A DNA stretch of 64,000 bases from CAWJFJ01 sp963800065 (GTDB lineage Bacteria > Actinomycetota > Acidimicrobiia > Acidimicrobiales > UBA8190), in contig CAWCZO010000001.1 of NCBI GenBank assembly GCA_963800065.1, positions 10,525 through 74,524 on the forward strand, in the 5' to 3' direction. Position 1 is the first letter of the stretch. Each line of letters opens with the position of its first letter. Of the stretch, positions 16,556 to 25,877 are shown piece after piece. The notes under the pieces are model-generated. The model saw only the letters and a list, made by a program, of their open reading frames with translations, searched no databases and had not been told where the DNA came from. A program made the position numbers and the translations under genes.

Positions 16556-17815
16556 TCAGCCCGTGGGGGAGCCCGCCAGCGTCATCGTCGTCATCATGTC
16601 CTGGCCGGAGCGGACCAGCATCAGGCTGACCGGTGTTCCCGGCGGGCTCGTGTAGAGGCTCGCCTGCAGGTCGGCCAACGAATCGATGGGATGCGAGTCG
16701 ACCGCTTCCACGATGTCGCCCTGGTGCAGGCCGGCCGAGGCGGCCGGGCTCCCGGCCATGATGGCGGTGATCCGGGCACCGCCGTCATCGGGGGCGTCCG
16801 TGCACTTGACCCCCAACCACCCGTGCTCCACCTTGTGGGAGGTGGCCAGCTCGCGGGCCACCCCCACGGCCAGAGACGCCGGTACGAAGATCCCGGTCCG
16901 TCCCCGGGACGTTCGTGTCCGGGCGTCGAGGATGCCGACCACCTGGCCCTGGGCGTTGAGCAGGACCCCCCCGAGCGGCGAGGGACCGAGGGGCATGTCG
17001 GCATCGATGGTGTCGACCAGTCGGATCCCGCTGCTGAGGGTGTCGGCCGTCCCCACCTTGCGGACCTCCCCGACGGCGGCGGTGGCCACCGTGTCGTCGG
17101 CCGCCGCCGCCGCCACGGCGTCTCCGCACAGGCAGGCGGCGATGGCCAATTCCCCCGGCGCCACGCCCCCGTCGGCGAAGGGGGCCGGGGTCAGACCGCC
17201 GCCGGTGCTCACGACGGCGATCCCCGAATCGGGGTCGCTCCCGAGGACCCGGACCCGGCGCTGCTCACCGGAGGAGGTCACGATGTCGACACGCTTGGCC
17301 GTGCCCACGGCGGCGGCGGAGGTCACGGCCAGGGCACCCCCGGCCAGGACGATCCCGGTCATGTGCGACGTCCGGTCCCCGTGGACCGGTCCGATGGCGA
17401 TGAGCGACGGTCGCAGCGCCTTCACCATCTGGACCACCAGAGGGGCCGTGATCCCGGGGTCGGAGGGCGCCGTCACCATGCTGGCGTTGGTGGCCGGTAC
17501 GACGGTGAGAGTTGCTGGTGTTACGCCTGGTGAGTTCGTGACGGTGAAGGCGACCACCACGACGGTGGCCACGGCGGCGGCCCCGACGAGGCCCGCCGTG
17601 ATGGCGAACCGCCGCTCCCGCCGGCCGGTGCCGCCCGGTACGGGGATGATCTCGGGCGCACCCTGGGGAGGTCCGTGCCTGGCCACCTCGGATGGGTGGC
17701 GCCAGAGACGATCCTCGGGAGGGAGCCAGACCAGTGGCTGGACGTCGTCTTCGGGGGCGGAGTCGCCGGGATCGTCAGGAAAGTCCCCAAAGTTGAACGG
17801 TCCGCTTCCTTCCAC
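16556..17815 (-). CDS. Membrane-anchored HtrA-like PDZ protein lacking the catalytic triad
   Basis: A 419-residue protein: an acidic Pro-rich cytoplasmic head, one membrane helix (about residues 69-92), a trypsin-like domain and a C-terminal PDZ domain (about 335-415, with HGWLGVKC and GSPAASAGLHQGDIVEAVD). The triad is absent. The TNNHVV histidine motif reads TSAAAV (165-170), the DPxTDLAVL aspartate motif reads DPDSGIAVV, and GNSGGPL is replaced by GPSPLGGVL. It should sit in the membrane with the PDZ domain outside and bind, not cut, envelope proteins. GTG 17815 is chosen because TAATCT lies 7 bases upstream; the frame also allows 17860. Confidence 0.75.
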   Translation of the reverse strand: MEGSGPFNFGDFPDDPGDSAPEDDVQPLVWLPPEDRLWRHPSEVARHGPPQGAPEIIPVPGGTGRRERRFAITAGLVGAAAVATVVVVAFTVTNSPGVTPATLTVVPATNASMVTAPSDPGITAPLVVQMVKALRPSLIAIGPVHGDRTSHMTGIVLAGGALAVTSAAAVGTAKRVDIVTSSGEQRRVRVLGSDPDSGIAVVSTGGGLTPAPFADGGVAPGELAIAACLCGDAVAAAAADDTVATAAVGEVRKVGTADTLSSGIRLVDTIDADMPLGPSPLGGVLLNAQGQVVGILDARTRTSRGRTGIFVPASLAVGVARELATSHKVEHGWLGVKCTDAPDDGGARITAIMAGSPAASAGLHQGDIVEAVDSHPIDSLADLQASLYTSPPGTPVSLMLVRSGQDMMTTMTLAGSPTG

Positions 17816-17822
17816 GGCAACG

Positions 17823-17828
17823 AGATTA
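17823..17828 (-). promoter_or_regulatory. Putative -10 hexamer TAATCT for the HtrA-like gene
   Basis: On the minus strand TAATCT is followed by 7 bases and GTG 17815, which would be a leaderless start. This decides the start codon. Confidence 0.5.
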
Positions 17829-17933
17829 CCGGCGCCCCCTGTTCGAGGGAGGTCGCGCACAGTGGCGCGCGGCGATCACCATCCGCGCCTGGCGTGAGCA
17901 CGCCGTACGATGGCGCCGTGCGGGAGCGGCGAC

Positions 17934-18938
17934 GTGGCTAGGGATCTCGCCATCGACTTGGGCACCGCCAACACATTGGTCTACGCCCGGGGCCGAGGAA
18001 TCGTGCTGAACGAGCCGACGGTGATCGCTCTCAACACGAAGAACCAGGAAGTCCTCGCCGTCGGCCAGGACGCCTGGCAGATGATCGGGCGGACGCCCGG
18101 TTACATCGTGGCCGTCAGACCACTGCGCCAGGGGGCGATCACCGACTTCGACATCACGGAGCGGATGATCCGTCTGCTGCTCCACCGCTGTGGCGTGTCC
18201 CGCCTCAACCGGCCCCGCGTCCTGATCTGCGTGCCGTCGGCCATCACTTCCGTCGAACGACGGGCGGTCAAGGAGGCCGCTCACCGCGCCGGCGCGTCGG
18301 CCGCCTATCTCATAGAACAGCCCATGGCGGCGGCCATCGGCGCCGGCCTGCTCATCCATGAGCCGATCGGGAACATGGTGGTCGACGTGGGTGGGGGGAC
18401 GTCGGAGACCGCCGTCATCTCCCTGGGCGGCCTGGTGGCGTCGCAGGCGATCCGCTGCGGCGGATTCGACATCGACACCGCCATCCAGACCTATGTCCGT
18501 CGCGAACACGGAGTGGCCATCGGGGAGCGCACGGCGGAGGAGATCAAGCTGGCCATCGGGTCGGCGGCACCCTACGGCGGCGAGGTGAAGGCCGAGGTCC
18601 GTGGGCGCGAGCTCATGACGGGCATGCCCAAGACGGTGGTCCTCTCGCCGGCCGAGCTGCGCGAGGCGGTGGAGGACCAGATCCACCAGATCATCACCGC
18701 CGCCGTCCGGTGCCTGGGTGAGGCACCACCCGAATTGGCGCAGGACATCATCGCCCAGGGCATCCATCTGGTGGGCGGCGGTGCGCTCTTGCGGGGACTG
18801 GCGCGGCGCCTGGCCAACGAGACCGAAGTCCCCGTCCACCTCGTCGACATGCCGCTCGAATGCGTGGCTCTCGGCGCCGGACGGTGCCTCGACTCCTTCG
18901 ATACCTTGCGCGACATCTTCGTCGCCGCCGAGGCCTGA
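17934..18938 (+). CDS. mreB: Rod-shape/actin-like protein MreB
   Basis: A 334-residue bacterial actin. It begins LAIDLGTANT (phosphate 1) and contains VVDVGGGTSE (phosphate 2), IEQPMAAAIGAG and HLVGGGALLRGL (adenosine motif), all in the MreB pattern. MreB filaments guide lateral cell-wall synthesis. GTG 17934 is preferred because GGGAG lies 7 bases upstream; an in-frame ATG at 17910 would add 8 residues. TACGAT at 17906-17911 is a possible -10. No mreC or mreD is adjacent. It is divergent from the HtrA-like gene across 118 bases, inside an envelope-related block. Confidence 0.93.
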   Translation: MARDLAIDLGTANTLVYARGRGIVLNEPTVIALNTKNQEVLAVGQDAWQMIGRTPGYIVAVRPLRQGAITDFDITERMIRLLLHRCGVSRLNRPRVLICVPSAITSVERRAVKEAAHRAGASAAYLIEQPMAAAIGAGLLIHEPIGNMVVDVGGGTSETAVISLGGLVASQAIRCGGFDIDTAIQTYVRREHGVAIGERTAEEIKLAIGSAAPYGGEVKAEVRGRELMTGMPKTVVLSPAELREAVEDQIHQIITAAVRCLGEAPPELAQDIIAQGIHLVGGGALLRGLARRLANETEVPVHLVDMPLECVALGAGRCLDSFDTLRDIFVAAEA

Positions 18939-18961
18939 GCCCGTCGGGGGAAGATCGCCGG

Positions 18962-19618
18962 TCAGTCGTCGGCCAGCAGGTCCTGGGCCGCCTGGCGCAC
19001 CTGCCAGTCGCGGTCGTCCCGACAGCGCCGCAGACCGTCATCGGCGCGTGGATCGTCGAAGGCGGCCAGCGCGATGGCCGCCCGCCGCCGGATGTTGGGC
19101 GTGTCGTCGAGGGCGGCCAGAACGACGCCCAGGGTATCCGGCGCCCCGATGGCCCCGAGGGCGGCGACTGCGGATTCTCGACACACCGGAGAACTGTGGC
19201 CGGCCGCCACCCGGCACAGCCGGGCGACGGCGGCCGTCCCGCAACGCGGGCCGACCTCCCCGAGGGCCCATGCCGCCGTCTCCACCACCGACGGGTCGGT
19301 GTCGTCCGCCGCCTGCACCAACCCGTCGACGACGGCCGGGCTCGGCGAGACGTCGTCGGCGCCGCCACCGGCGACGGCGCAGGCCCGGCGGCGCACCCCG
19401 GGGTCGGGGTCACCGAGGGCCCGCAGGAGGACGTCGTCGTCGAGCGCGCCGAGTCGCCACAGGGCCCCGAGGGCGGCGGCGCGCACGGTGGGATCAGGAT
19501 CGGCGGCCAGCCGACCGGCGCCCTCCCGGTCGCCGTCGTGACCGGCCAGCACGGCGCGCCGGCGGCGCATGTCGGGGGATCCGGCGTCGGGTCCGGTTCC
19601 GGGCTCGCCTCTGGTCAC
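18962..19618 (-). CDS. HEAT-repeat protein
   Basis: A 218-residue protein made almost wholly of short helical pairs with repeats such as DPTVRAAALGALWRLG, DPGVRRRACAVAGG, DPSVVETAAWALGEVG and NIRRRAAIALAAFDD, about six HEAT/PBS-lyase-type units. This is an alpha-solenoid suited to protein-protein binding. It is convergent with mreB (23 bases between stops) and divergent from the Lon-like protease gene. The GTG 19618 start is the frame limit; a later ATG exists. The partner cannot be named. Confidence 0.75.
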   Translation of the reverse strand: MTRGEPGTGPDAGSPDMRRRRAVLAGHDGDREGAGRLAADPDPTVRAAALGALWRLGALDDDVLLRALGDPDPGVRRRACAVAGGGADDVSPSPAVVDGLVQAADDTDPSVVETAAWALGEVGPRCGTAAVARLCRVAAGHSSPVCRESAVAALGAIGAPDTLGVVLAALDDTPNIRRRAAIALAAFDDPRADDGLRRCRDDRDWQVRQAAQDLLADD

Positions 19619-19714
19619 CCGGCGCTCCGTGGCCGCCGGCGGACCGGTTCCGGCGCGCCCCGGTCCGAGCGCCTTTCCGTGGCAGGCTGGGGACCGTCCG
19701 TTCGAGACAACGCC

Positions 19715-20872
19715 ATGCCGACCTCCGAAATCACGCTACCGCCCGCCGTCGTGGACGCCGCCCGCCGCCGGCGCCGGATGCCGTTGGTCTGGCTCACCAT
19801 CGGGGTCCTCCTGGTGGCGCTCTTCATCGTGGCGTCGGTCATCACCGTCCCCTATGACGAGCTCGTCCCCGGCCAGGCCCAGCCCGTCTCCCCTCTCATC
19901 ACCGTCCCCCACGGCAAAGGTCACCCGCTCCACGGAAAGGTGCTCCTCACCGACGTCGGTCTGATCGAGAACCTCCACCTGATCGCTCTGCTCCCGGCCT
20001 GGCTCGACAGCGACGCCACCCTGGTACCGACCGACGAGCTGACGGGCAACCTGCCCGAGGCCGAGGAGAATGAACAGGGAACGGTGGACATGGCCGAGTC
20101 GCAATTGACGGCCGAATCGGTGGCTTTGCGGCAACTCGGCTACTCCGTGCCCGAGCGTGACGCCGGTGTCACCCTGTACGCGCTCGAACCGGGCACGCCG
20201 GGATACCGTGCCCTCGAGGTGGGCCAGGTCATCACCTCGGTCGACGGGGTGGCGACACCCAACCCCAACGTTCTCGTGTCGGCGATACGTTCCCACCGAC
20301 CGGGCCAGACGATCACCCTCCAGGTGGGTTCGATCGACCATCCGACGCCGGGCCGTGCCGTTTCGCTGCGCCTGGCCGCCGGCACCGACAAGGGCAAGGT
20401 CGTCCCCCTCGTCGGCATCGTGGCCATGGGGACGCAGCCCGTCTACGACATGCCGTTCCCCATCAAGATCAATTCCGATCAGATCGGCGGTCCGTCGGCC
20501 GGACTGGCCTGGACGCTGGGAATCATCAACAGCCTGTCCGGTGGTCGTCTGACCGGCGGTCGGACCATCGCCGCCAGCGGGACCATCGACCCCGACGGCG
20601 GGATCGGCGACGTCGGCGGGGTGGCCCAGAAGACGGTCGCCGTGGAGCGCGCCGGCGCCAGCGTCTTCTTCGTCCCCGACTACCCGGACTCGGTCGACGC
20701 GGCCCGCTCCAAAGCCACGTCGAGTCTCACCATCGTCCCGGTCTCGTCGTTGGGTCAGGTCCTGCGGGACCTCCGGTCACTGGGTGGCCATCTCGGGACC
20801 GCCGCCGGGCCACCGCCGGGACCGGGCGGCCACGCCGTGCCGAACGACTGGCAGGAGTCGCCTTGGTCGTGA
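19715..20872 (+). CDS. Lon-like membrane protease with PDZ domain (YlbL/Rv3194c-like)
   Basis: A 385-residue protein: basic cytoplasmic N-terminus, one membrane helix (about 22-44), an extracytoplasmic PDZ domain (about 145-225) and a Lon-type S16 protease domain. The catalytic dyad is intact: Ser261 in GGPSAGLAW and Lys306 in GGVAQKTVAV, 45 residues apart as in Lon. Homologues in actinobacteria and bacilli sit next to UPF0182 or sporulation genes. Here the order protease, DivIVA-MuF, UPF0182 resembles the mycobacterial Rv3194c/Rv3193c neighbourhood. The likely role is envelope quality control. It is the one complete protease in a block with two degenerate ones. Confidence 0.88.
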   Translation: MPTSEITLPPAVVDAARRRRRMPLVWLTIGVLLVALFIVASVITVPYDELVPGQAQPVSPLITVPHGKGHPLHGKVLLTDVGLIENLHLIALLPAWLDSDATLVPTDELTGNLPEAEENEQGTVDMAESQLTAESVALRQLGYSVPERDAGVTLYALEPGTPGYRALEVGQVITSVDGVATPNPNVLVSAIRSHRPGQTITLQVGSIDHPTPGRAVSLRLAAGTDKGKVVPLVGIVAMGTQPVYDMPFPIKINSDQIGGPSAGLAWTLGIINSLSGGRLTGGRTIAASGTIDPDGGIGDVGGVAQKTVAVERAGASVFFVPDYPDSVDAARSKATSSLTIVPVSSLGQVLRDLRSLGGHLGTAAGPPPGPGGHAVPNDWQESPWS

Positions 20873-20913
20873 GCCACCGGGTGGCGAAGCCGTCATGTCC
20901 CGTTGGCGCGTCG

Positions 20914-20919
20914 TAGGCT
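20914..20919 (+). promoter_or_regulatory. Putative -10 hexamer TAGGCT for the DivIVA-MuF gene
   Basis: TAGGCT followed by 7 bases and ATG 20927, with no Shine-Dalgarno sequence. Identical layout to icd and the AAA ATPase gene. Confidence 0.55.
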
Positions 20920-20926
20920 CTCGCCC

Positions 20927-22708
20927 ATGCCCGAGGACCGCCGGCTCACGATCTCGACATCGTCCCGTCTGCATCCCGACGAGGTCGCCCGTCACACCTT
21001 CGGTACGGCCCGGCGCGGATTCGACCCGGCCGAGGTCAGGGTCTTTCTCGAGCAGATCGCCCGGGAGATGGAGACGGCGGCCGATCGCGAGGAGGAATTG
21101 CACGCGGCCATCGTGGAAGCCGAGCGTCGCGCCGCCAACCCCGTCCTCGACGAGGCCACCCTGACCGCGGCGCTGGGCCAGGAGACGGCGCGGGTGCTGC
21201 GGACGGCCCACGACGCCGCCACCGAGCTGGTCGCCAGGGCCGAAGCCGACGCCTCCCGGTTGCGGGCAGAGGCCGAGGAGGAGGTCACCCAGCTCCAGAC
21301 ACGGGCCGAGCAGAACGCCACCGGCCGGATAGCCCAGGCCGAGGCCGTCGCATCCGACGTCAAGCGTCGGACGCAGGAAGAGGTGGCCTCCAAGCTGGAG
21401 GGGTCGAAGCTCGAGGCCGAGGAGCTCGTGGCCCAGGCCCGCGCCGAGTGTCGGGCCATGGTGCAGGAAGCGCAGGAGGTCCGGGCCAAGGTCCTGGCCG
21501 ACCTGACGCGTCGCCGCCGGGTGCTCCACAGCCAGATCGAGCAGCTGCGTGCCGGTCGGGAGCGCTTGGCGGAGACGATCAACGACGTCCGGCACACCGT
21601 GGACCGGATCACCGACGAATTGTTCCGGGCCGAGGACGAAGCCCGACTGGCCGCCGAGGCAGCCGGTCGCCAGGCGGCCCAGGACGGGCCCGAAGAGATG
21701 CCCCGTTCCGCCTCCGCCCCCTCCGCTGCCCCTTCGTCCGGTGCGGCGGTCCCTCCCGCCCCGGAAGAGATCGGAACCGGGGCGTTGGACGAGGACGAGA
21801 CGGCCCGCCGGCAGGCCGTCGAGGACCTCTTCGCCCGTCTGCGCGCCGAGAGGCACCGGACGGTGCCCGGCGACCAGGCCGGGTCGGATTCCGACGAGCA
21901 GATCCCCGTCGGCCCCGTCCCCGGCGGAGAAACGACCGCCGTGACGACCGACCCGAGCCCCTCTCTGAGCGCCTCGGCCCCCGTGCCGGCCCCACCGGCC
22001 GATGGTCTGGAAGGGGCGCCGGGATCGGCGACGGGGTCCGTCGATGGTGACGCCGAACCCCAGGACCCTCGACTGGCCCGACGTGACGAGATGCTCAACC
22101 CCGTCGTCTCCACGCTGGCCCGGCGTCTCAAACGCGCGCTCCAGGACGATCAGAACGACATCCTCGACCGGGTTCGGGCCGGGGGTGGCTGGGGACCGGA
22201 CGTGCTGCGGTCGACCGATGAGCACGAACGGCGCTACCTGGCGGCCGCCATGGAACCGCTCGGGGACGCCGCCCGATCGGGGGCCACTTTCGCCGGAGGC
22301 AAGCCCGACGACGCCCCCCCGGTCGACGCCGTGGCCGGCGAGTTGGTGGCCGCCATCGTGGTCCCCCTGCGCCGGCGTCTGGACGGGGCGGGCGGATCCA
22401 TCGACGCCGGGGACGACAGTGCGTTGATCGAGAACGTCGGGGCCGCCTTCCGCGACTGGAAAGGGGGGCGCGTGGAGCGTCTGGCGGGCGACCACGCCTT
22501 GGCCGCCTTCTCCCAGGCCTCCCTGACGGCGGCGCCGGCCGCCACCACGTTGCGGTGGATCGTCGACGACGGGGGGACCCAGTGTCCCGATTGCGACGAC
22601 AACGCGCTGGCGGGCCCCCTCCGACGCGGTGAGACGTTCCCGACCGGGCATCCCTGCCCGCCCGCCCACGCCGGCTGCCGCTGCCTCCTGGCTCCGGCCG
22701 AGGCGTAG
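20927..22708 (+). CDS. DivIVA-domain coiled-coil protein with C-terminal phage MuF-like domain
   Basis: A 593-residue fusion. Residues 12-50 (LHPDEVARHTF, RRGFDPAEVRVFLEQI) are a DivIVA membrane-curvature domain. Residues 50-250 are a continuous charged coiled coil rich in Ala, Glu and Arg. Residues 255-390 are a Pro/Ala/Ser-rich linker. The last 130 residues end with WIVDDGGTQCPDCDDN, RRGETFP and HPCPPAHAGCRCLL. This is the pattern of the phage Mu F/SPP1 gp7 head-morphogenesis domain, with its CxxC and PxHxxCRC cysteine/histidine motif. DivIVA proteins mark cell poles and septa; what a MuF module does there is unknown. The gene lies 12 bases before UPF0182. Confidence 0.78.
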   Translation: MPEDRRLTISTSSRLHPDEVARHTFGTARRGFDPAEVRVFLEQIAREMETAADREEELHAAIVEAERRAANPVLDEATLTAALGQETARVLRTAHDAATELVARAEADASRLRAEAEEEVTQLQTRAEQNATGRIAQAEAVASDVKRRTQEEVASKLEGSKLEAEELVAQARAECRAMVQEAQEVRAKVLADLTRRRRVLHSQIEQLRAGRERLAETINDVRHTVDRITDELFRAEDEARLAAEAAGRQAAQDGPEEMPRSASAPSAAPSSGAAVPPAPEEIGTGALDEDETARRQAVEDLFARLRAERHRTVPGDQAGSDSDEQIPVGPVPGGETTAVTTDPSPSLSASAPVPAPPADGLEGAPGSATGSVDGDAEPQDPRLARRDEMLNPVVSTLARRLKRALQDDQNDILDRVRAGGGWGPDVLRSTDEHERRYLAAAMEPLGDAARSGATFAGGKPDDAPPVDAVAGELVAAIVVPLRRRLDGAGGSIDAGDDSALIENVGAAFRDWKGGRVERLAGDHALAAFSQASLTAAPAATTLRWIVDDGGTQCPDCDDNALAGPLRRGETFPTGHPCPPAHAGCRCLLAPAEA

Positions 22709-22711
22709 GCT
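22706..22711 (+). promoter_or_regulatory. Putative -10 hexamer TAGGCT for the UPF0182 gene
   Basis: TAGGCT overlaps the last codons of the upstream gene (22706-22711) and is followed by 9 bases and GTG 22721. Confidence 0.45.
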
Positions 22712-22720
22712 CCGACCTCA

Positions 22721-25700
22721 GTGCGCTCCCCGCAAGATCTGTCTCACCTGCCGCGTCGCCCGTCGCGCCGTGGGCGCGTCGGGATCGTCATCGCCGTCGT
22801 CGTCCTGATCGTCCTCATCACCTCGCTGAAGACGCTCGCCACCTTCTACACCGACTACCTCTGGTTCGGTTCGGTCAACCTGAGTAGCGAGTGGCGTCGC
22901 CTGTTCGTCGTCAAGACCGGTCTCTTCTTCGGATTCGCCCTGATCTTCTTCGTGTTCCTCTGGGTGAACCTGGCCGTGGTCGACCGGCTGGCACCGCAGG
23001 AGTTGGCTCTTGGTCCCGAGGACGAGCTCGTCCGGCGCTACCAACAGAGAGTGTCCCCGCGCGCCGTCCTCGTCCGCAGCGTGGTCTCGGTCGTGGTGGC
23101 GCTGATCGCCGCTTCCGGGGCCATCGGACAGTGGCGCAACTACCTGCTCTTCGTCGACGGCGTCTACTTCACCGGTCCGAATCGAAACGATCCCCAGTTC
23201 CACAAGAACATCGGTTTCTTTCTCTTCAAGCTTCCCTTCCTCTCGTTCATCGTTCAGTGGGCCTTCGTCTCCCTCGTCGTCATGGCCGTGATCGTCGTCA
23301 TCGCCCACTACCTGAACGGCGGGATCCGCGTCCAGTCCGGAGCTCCGAGCGTCTCCCCCCAGGTGAAGGTCCACCTCTCGGTGCTCCTCGCCTGTATGGC
23401 GCTGGTGAAGGCCTTCGGCTACATCCTGGCTCGCTACGACCTCGACCTCTCCCAGAACGGCTACGTCCAGGGCGCCACCTACACCGACGTCCATGCCCGC
23501 CTGCCGGCGCTCACCCTGCTCTTTTGGATCTCTCTCCTGGCGGCGGCGATCCTGCTCATCAACATCCGCCGGCGGGGCTGGGCTCTTCCCGTTCTCGGTG
23601 TGGGCCTGTGGGCGTTCGTCGCCATCGTGGTGGGGGCCATCTATCCCGCCATCGTCCAGGCGGTGAAGGTGACGCCGGCGCAGAACACCCTCGAACAGCC
23701 CTACATCGTCCGGAACATCGCCGCCACCCGTGACGCTCTCGGGCTCAACAAGGTGAAGCAGTCGACATTCAGCGCCACCCAGTCCCTCACGCCTTCCCAG
23801 GTGGTCGCCAACCAGGCGACCCTCAACGACGTCCAGCTCTGGGACTCGACGGTGACCGGTGCCACCTATACGAAGCTCCAGGCCACGAGGTCCTACTACT
23901 CGTACAACACCCTCGCCGTCGACCGCTACAAGATCAACGGGACCCTCGAGCCCATGGTGGTCGGTGTCCGGCAGGTGAACGACGGCGACCTCCCCTCCCA
24001 GGGCTGGGTGAACACCCATCTGCAGTACACCCACGGCTACGGCATGATCCTGGCCCCAGCCAACGACGCCAACAGCCACCAGCCCGTCTTCGACATCTCG
24101 CAGGTACCGGCCCATTCCGTACCCGGTGCGCCGAAGATCGAGCAGCCCAACGTCTATTTCGGTATCGCCAACGGCAACGACGCCGACTACGTCCTGGCCG
24201 ACACCCGACAGCAGGAGATCGATTACCAGGAGTCCGGAGCTCCGAGCCCGGTGACGAGTCACTACACGGGTCCCGGTGCGACCGGTGGGGTGCAACTCTC
24301 GAACTTCTTCGTCAAAGCCGCTTTCGCACTCCGCTTCGGCGACTTCAACCTCCTCGTCTCCGACCTGGTGACGCATCAATCGAGACTGATGTTCGTGCGT
24401 GACGTCACCCAAATGGCACAGAAGGCCGCCCCCTTCCTGAGCTACGACTCCGACCCGTACCCGGTGTTGTCGGGGGGACAGATCTACTGGGTCCTCGACG
24501 CCTACACGACGAGCGACAACTTCCCCTATGCGCAGAACGCCAACACGTCGTCGCTGCCCCCCAACAGTGGTCTGAACCAGAACTTCAACTATGTGCGCAA
24601 CTCCGTCAAGGTGGTGGTGAACGCCTACTCCGGGCAGATGAAGTTCTACGACGTGACCCCGTTGACCCACACCACGGACCCGATCCTCAAGACCTGGGAG
24701 AAGGTGTTTCCCCACATGTTCACCCCGGTGTCGCAGATGCCGGCGGCCCTGCGGGCCCACCTCCGCTACCCCGAGGACCTGCTTTCCGTTCAATCGGCCA
24801 TGTACGGCCGCTACCACATCACCCAGCCCCTACCCTTCTACAACGCCACCAACGCCTGGACCGTCTCACCCACCGCCGGTTCGGGATCACCCAACAGCTC
24901 CCTGTTGAACTACACGACGAATGCTCAGGGAGGCGTCACGACCCAGACCATCCGGATGTCACCCATCTACGAGCTCTTCCAGGTGCCGGGTCAGCGCAGT
25001 CCGTCGTTCAACCTGGTCGACGCCTTCACCCCGGTATCGATGGGTGATCAGATCCAGACCATGTCCGGGTTCATCGTGGCCGGATCGGATCCGGCCCACT
25101 ACGGCCAGCTCACCGTGTTCCAGACACCTCCCATCGACGGACCGGCCCTCGTCGACGCCGACATCTCAGCGACCCAAGCGATCTCGAAACAGATCAGTCT
25201 CCTGAACCAGAACGGATCGAGTGTCGTGTTGGGGACGCTTCAGGTCGTTCCCGTCGGCAATTCGATGCTCTACTTCCGACCGTTCTACGTGTCGTCCTCG
25301 CGCAACCAGTTCCCCAAGCTCGACTACTACATCGTCGTCTATGCCGGCTCGTCGGGACAGACCAAGGTCGCCTTCGACACGACCTTGCAGGCAGCGTTGA
25401 ACGACCTCTTCCAGGTGTCCCTGCCCGCCCCGGGATCCTCACCTTCGACCGGCCCCACGACAGGTGTGAGCCCGACCGTCCAGACCCTCATCACCCAGGC
25501 CAACACGGACTTCCAACAGGCGCAGACCGATCTGAAGAACGGCAACTTCGCCGCCTACGGAACCGATATCACCAACCTGCAGAACGTCCTCAAGCAACTC
25601 CAGCAGGCTTCACAGACCAGCACGGGCTCGTCCGCCAAGGTGTCGACGCCGAAGATCACGAAGGGAACGAAGACGAGCACCGCCACCACGACCTCGACGG

Positions 25701-25738
25701 TTCCGAACGGGGTGGCTCTCGGCTCGACCCGGGGCTGA
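22721..25738 (+). CDS. UPF0182 family multi-pass membrane protein
   Basis: A 1005-residue protein typical of UPF0182 (Rv3193c-like). The N-terminal third has about seven membrane helices (for example IVIAVVVLIVLITSLKTLA and LVVMAVIVVIAHYL). The rest is a large extracytoplasmic region with conserved patterns such as PYIVRNIAATRDALGL, YGMILAPAN and YHITQPLPFYNATNAW. The last 120 residues are a Ser/Thr/Pro-rich stretch with a helical segment. The molecular function is not established. Linkage to a Lon-like protease and a DivIVA protein supports an envelope role. The GTG start follows a TAGGCT hexamer. Confidence 0.9.
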   Translation: MRSPQDLSHLPRRPSRRGRVGIVIAVVVLIVLITSLKTLATFYTDYLWFGSVNLSSEWRRLFVVKTGLFFGFALIFFVFLWVNLAVVDRLAPQELALGPEDELVRRYQQRVSPRAVLVRSVVSVVVALIAASGAIGQWRNYLLFVDGVYFTGPNRNDPQFHKNIGFFLFKLPFLSFIVQWAFVSLVVMAVIVVIAHYLNGGIRVQSGAPSVSPQVKVHLSVLLACMALVKAFGYILARYDLDLSQNGYVQGATYTDVHARLPALTLLFWISLLAAAILLINIRRRGWALPVLGVGLWAFVAIVVGAIYPAIVQAVKVTPAQNTLEQPYIVRNIAATRDALGLNKVKQSTFSATQSLTPSQVVANQATLNDVQLWDSTVTGATYTKLQATRSYYSYNTLAVDRYKINGTLEPMVVGVRQVNDGDLPSQGWVNTHLQYTHGYGMILAPANDANSHQPVFDISQVPAHSVPGAPKIEQPNVYFGIANGNDADYVLADTRQQEIDYQESGAPSPVTSHYTGPGATGGVQLSNFFVKAAFALRFGDFNLLVSDLVTHQSRLMFVRDVTQMAQKAAPFLSYDSDPYPVLSGGQIYWVLDAYTTSDNFPYAQNANTSSLPPNSGLNQNFNYVRNSVKVVVNAYSGQMKFYDVTPLTHTTDPILKTWEKVFPHMFTPVSQMPAALRAHLRYPEDLLSVQSAMYGRYHITQPLPFYNATNAWTVSPTAGSGSPNSSLLNYTTNAQGGVTTQTIRMSPIYELFQVPGQRSPSFNLVDAFTPVSMGDQIQTMSGFIVAGSDPAHYGQLTVFQTPPIDGPALVDADISATQAISKQISLLNQNGSSVVLGTLQVVPVGNSMLYFRPFYVSSSRNQFPKLDYYIVVYAGSSGQTKVAFDTTLQAALNDLFQVSLPAPGSSPSTGPTTGVSPTVQTLITQANTDFQQAQTDLKNGNFAAYGTDITNLQNVLKQLQQASQTSTGSSAKVSTPKITKGTKTSTATTTSTVPNGVALGSTRG

Positions 25739-25800
25739 CAGTGCCGGGTCCTGCGCCCCGGACGCGCCCGCCGGGCCGGGTGCTAACCTGGTGGTCACGC

Positions 25801-25875
<75 letters not shown>

Positions 25876-25877
25876 TA

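Noticed and set aside
19683..19688. CAGGCT as a leaderless -10 for the Lon-like protease gene
   Set aside because: The first base is not T and the distance to ATG 19715 is 26 bases, unlike the rest of the set.
22718..24817. Long minus-strand frame opposite UPF0182
   Set aside because: Rich in Val, Gly, His and Asp without any recognisable motif. It mirrors codon bias of the real gene.
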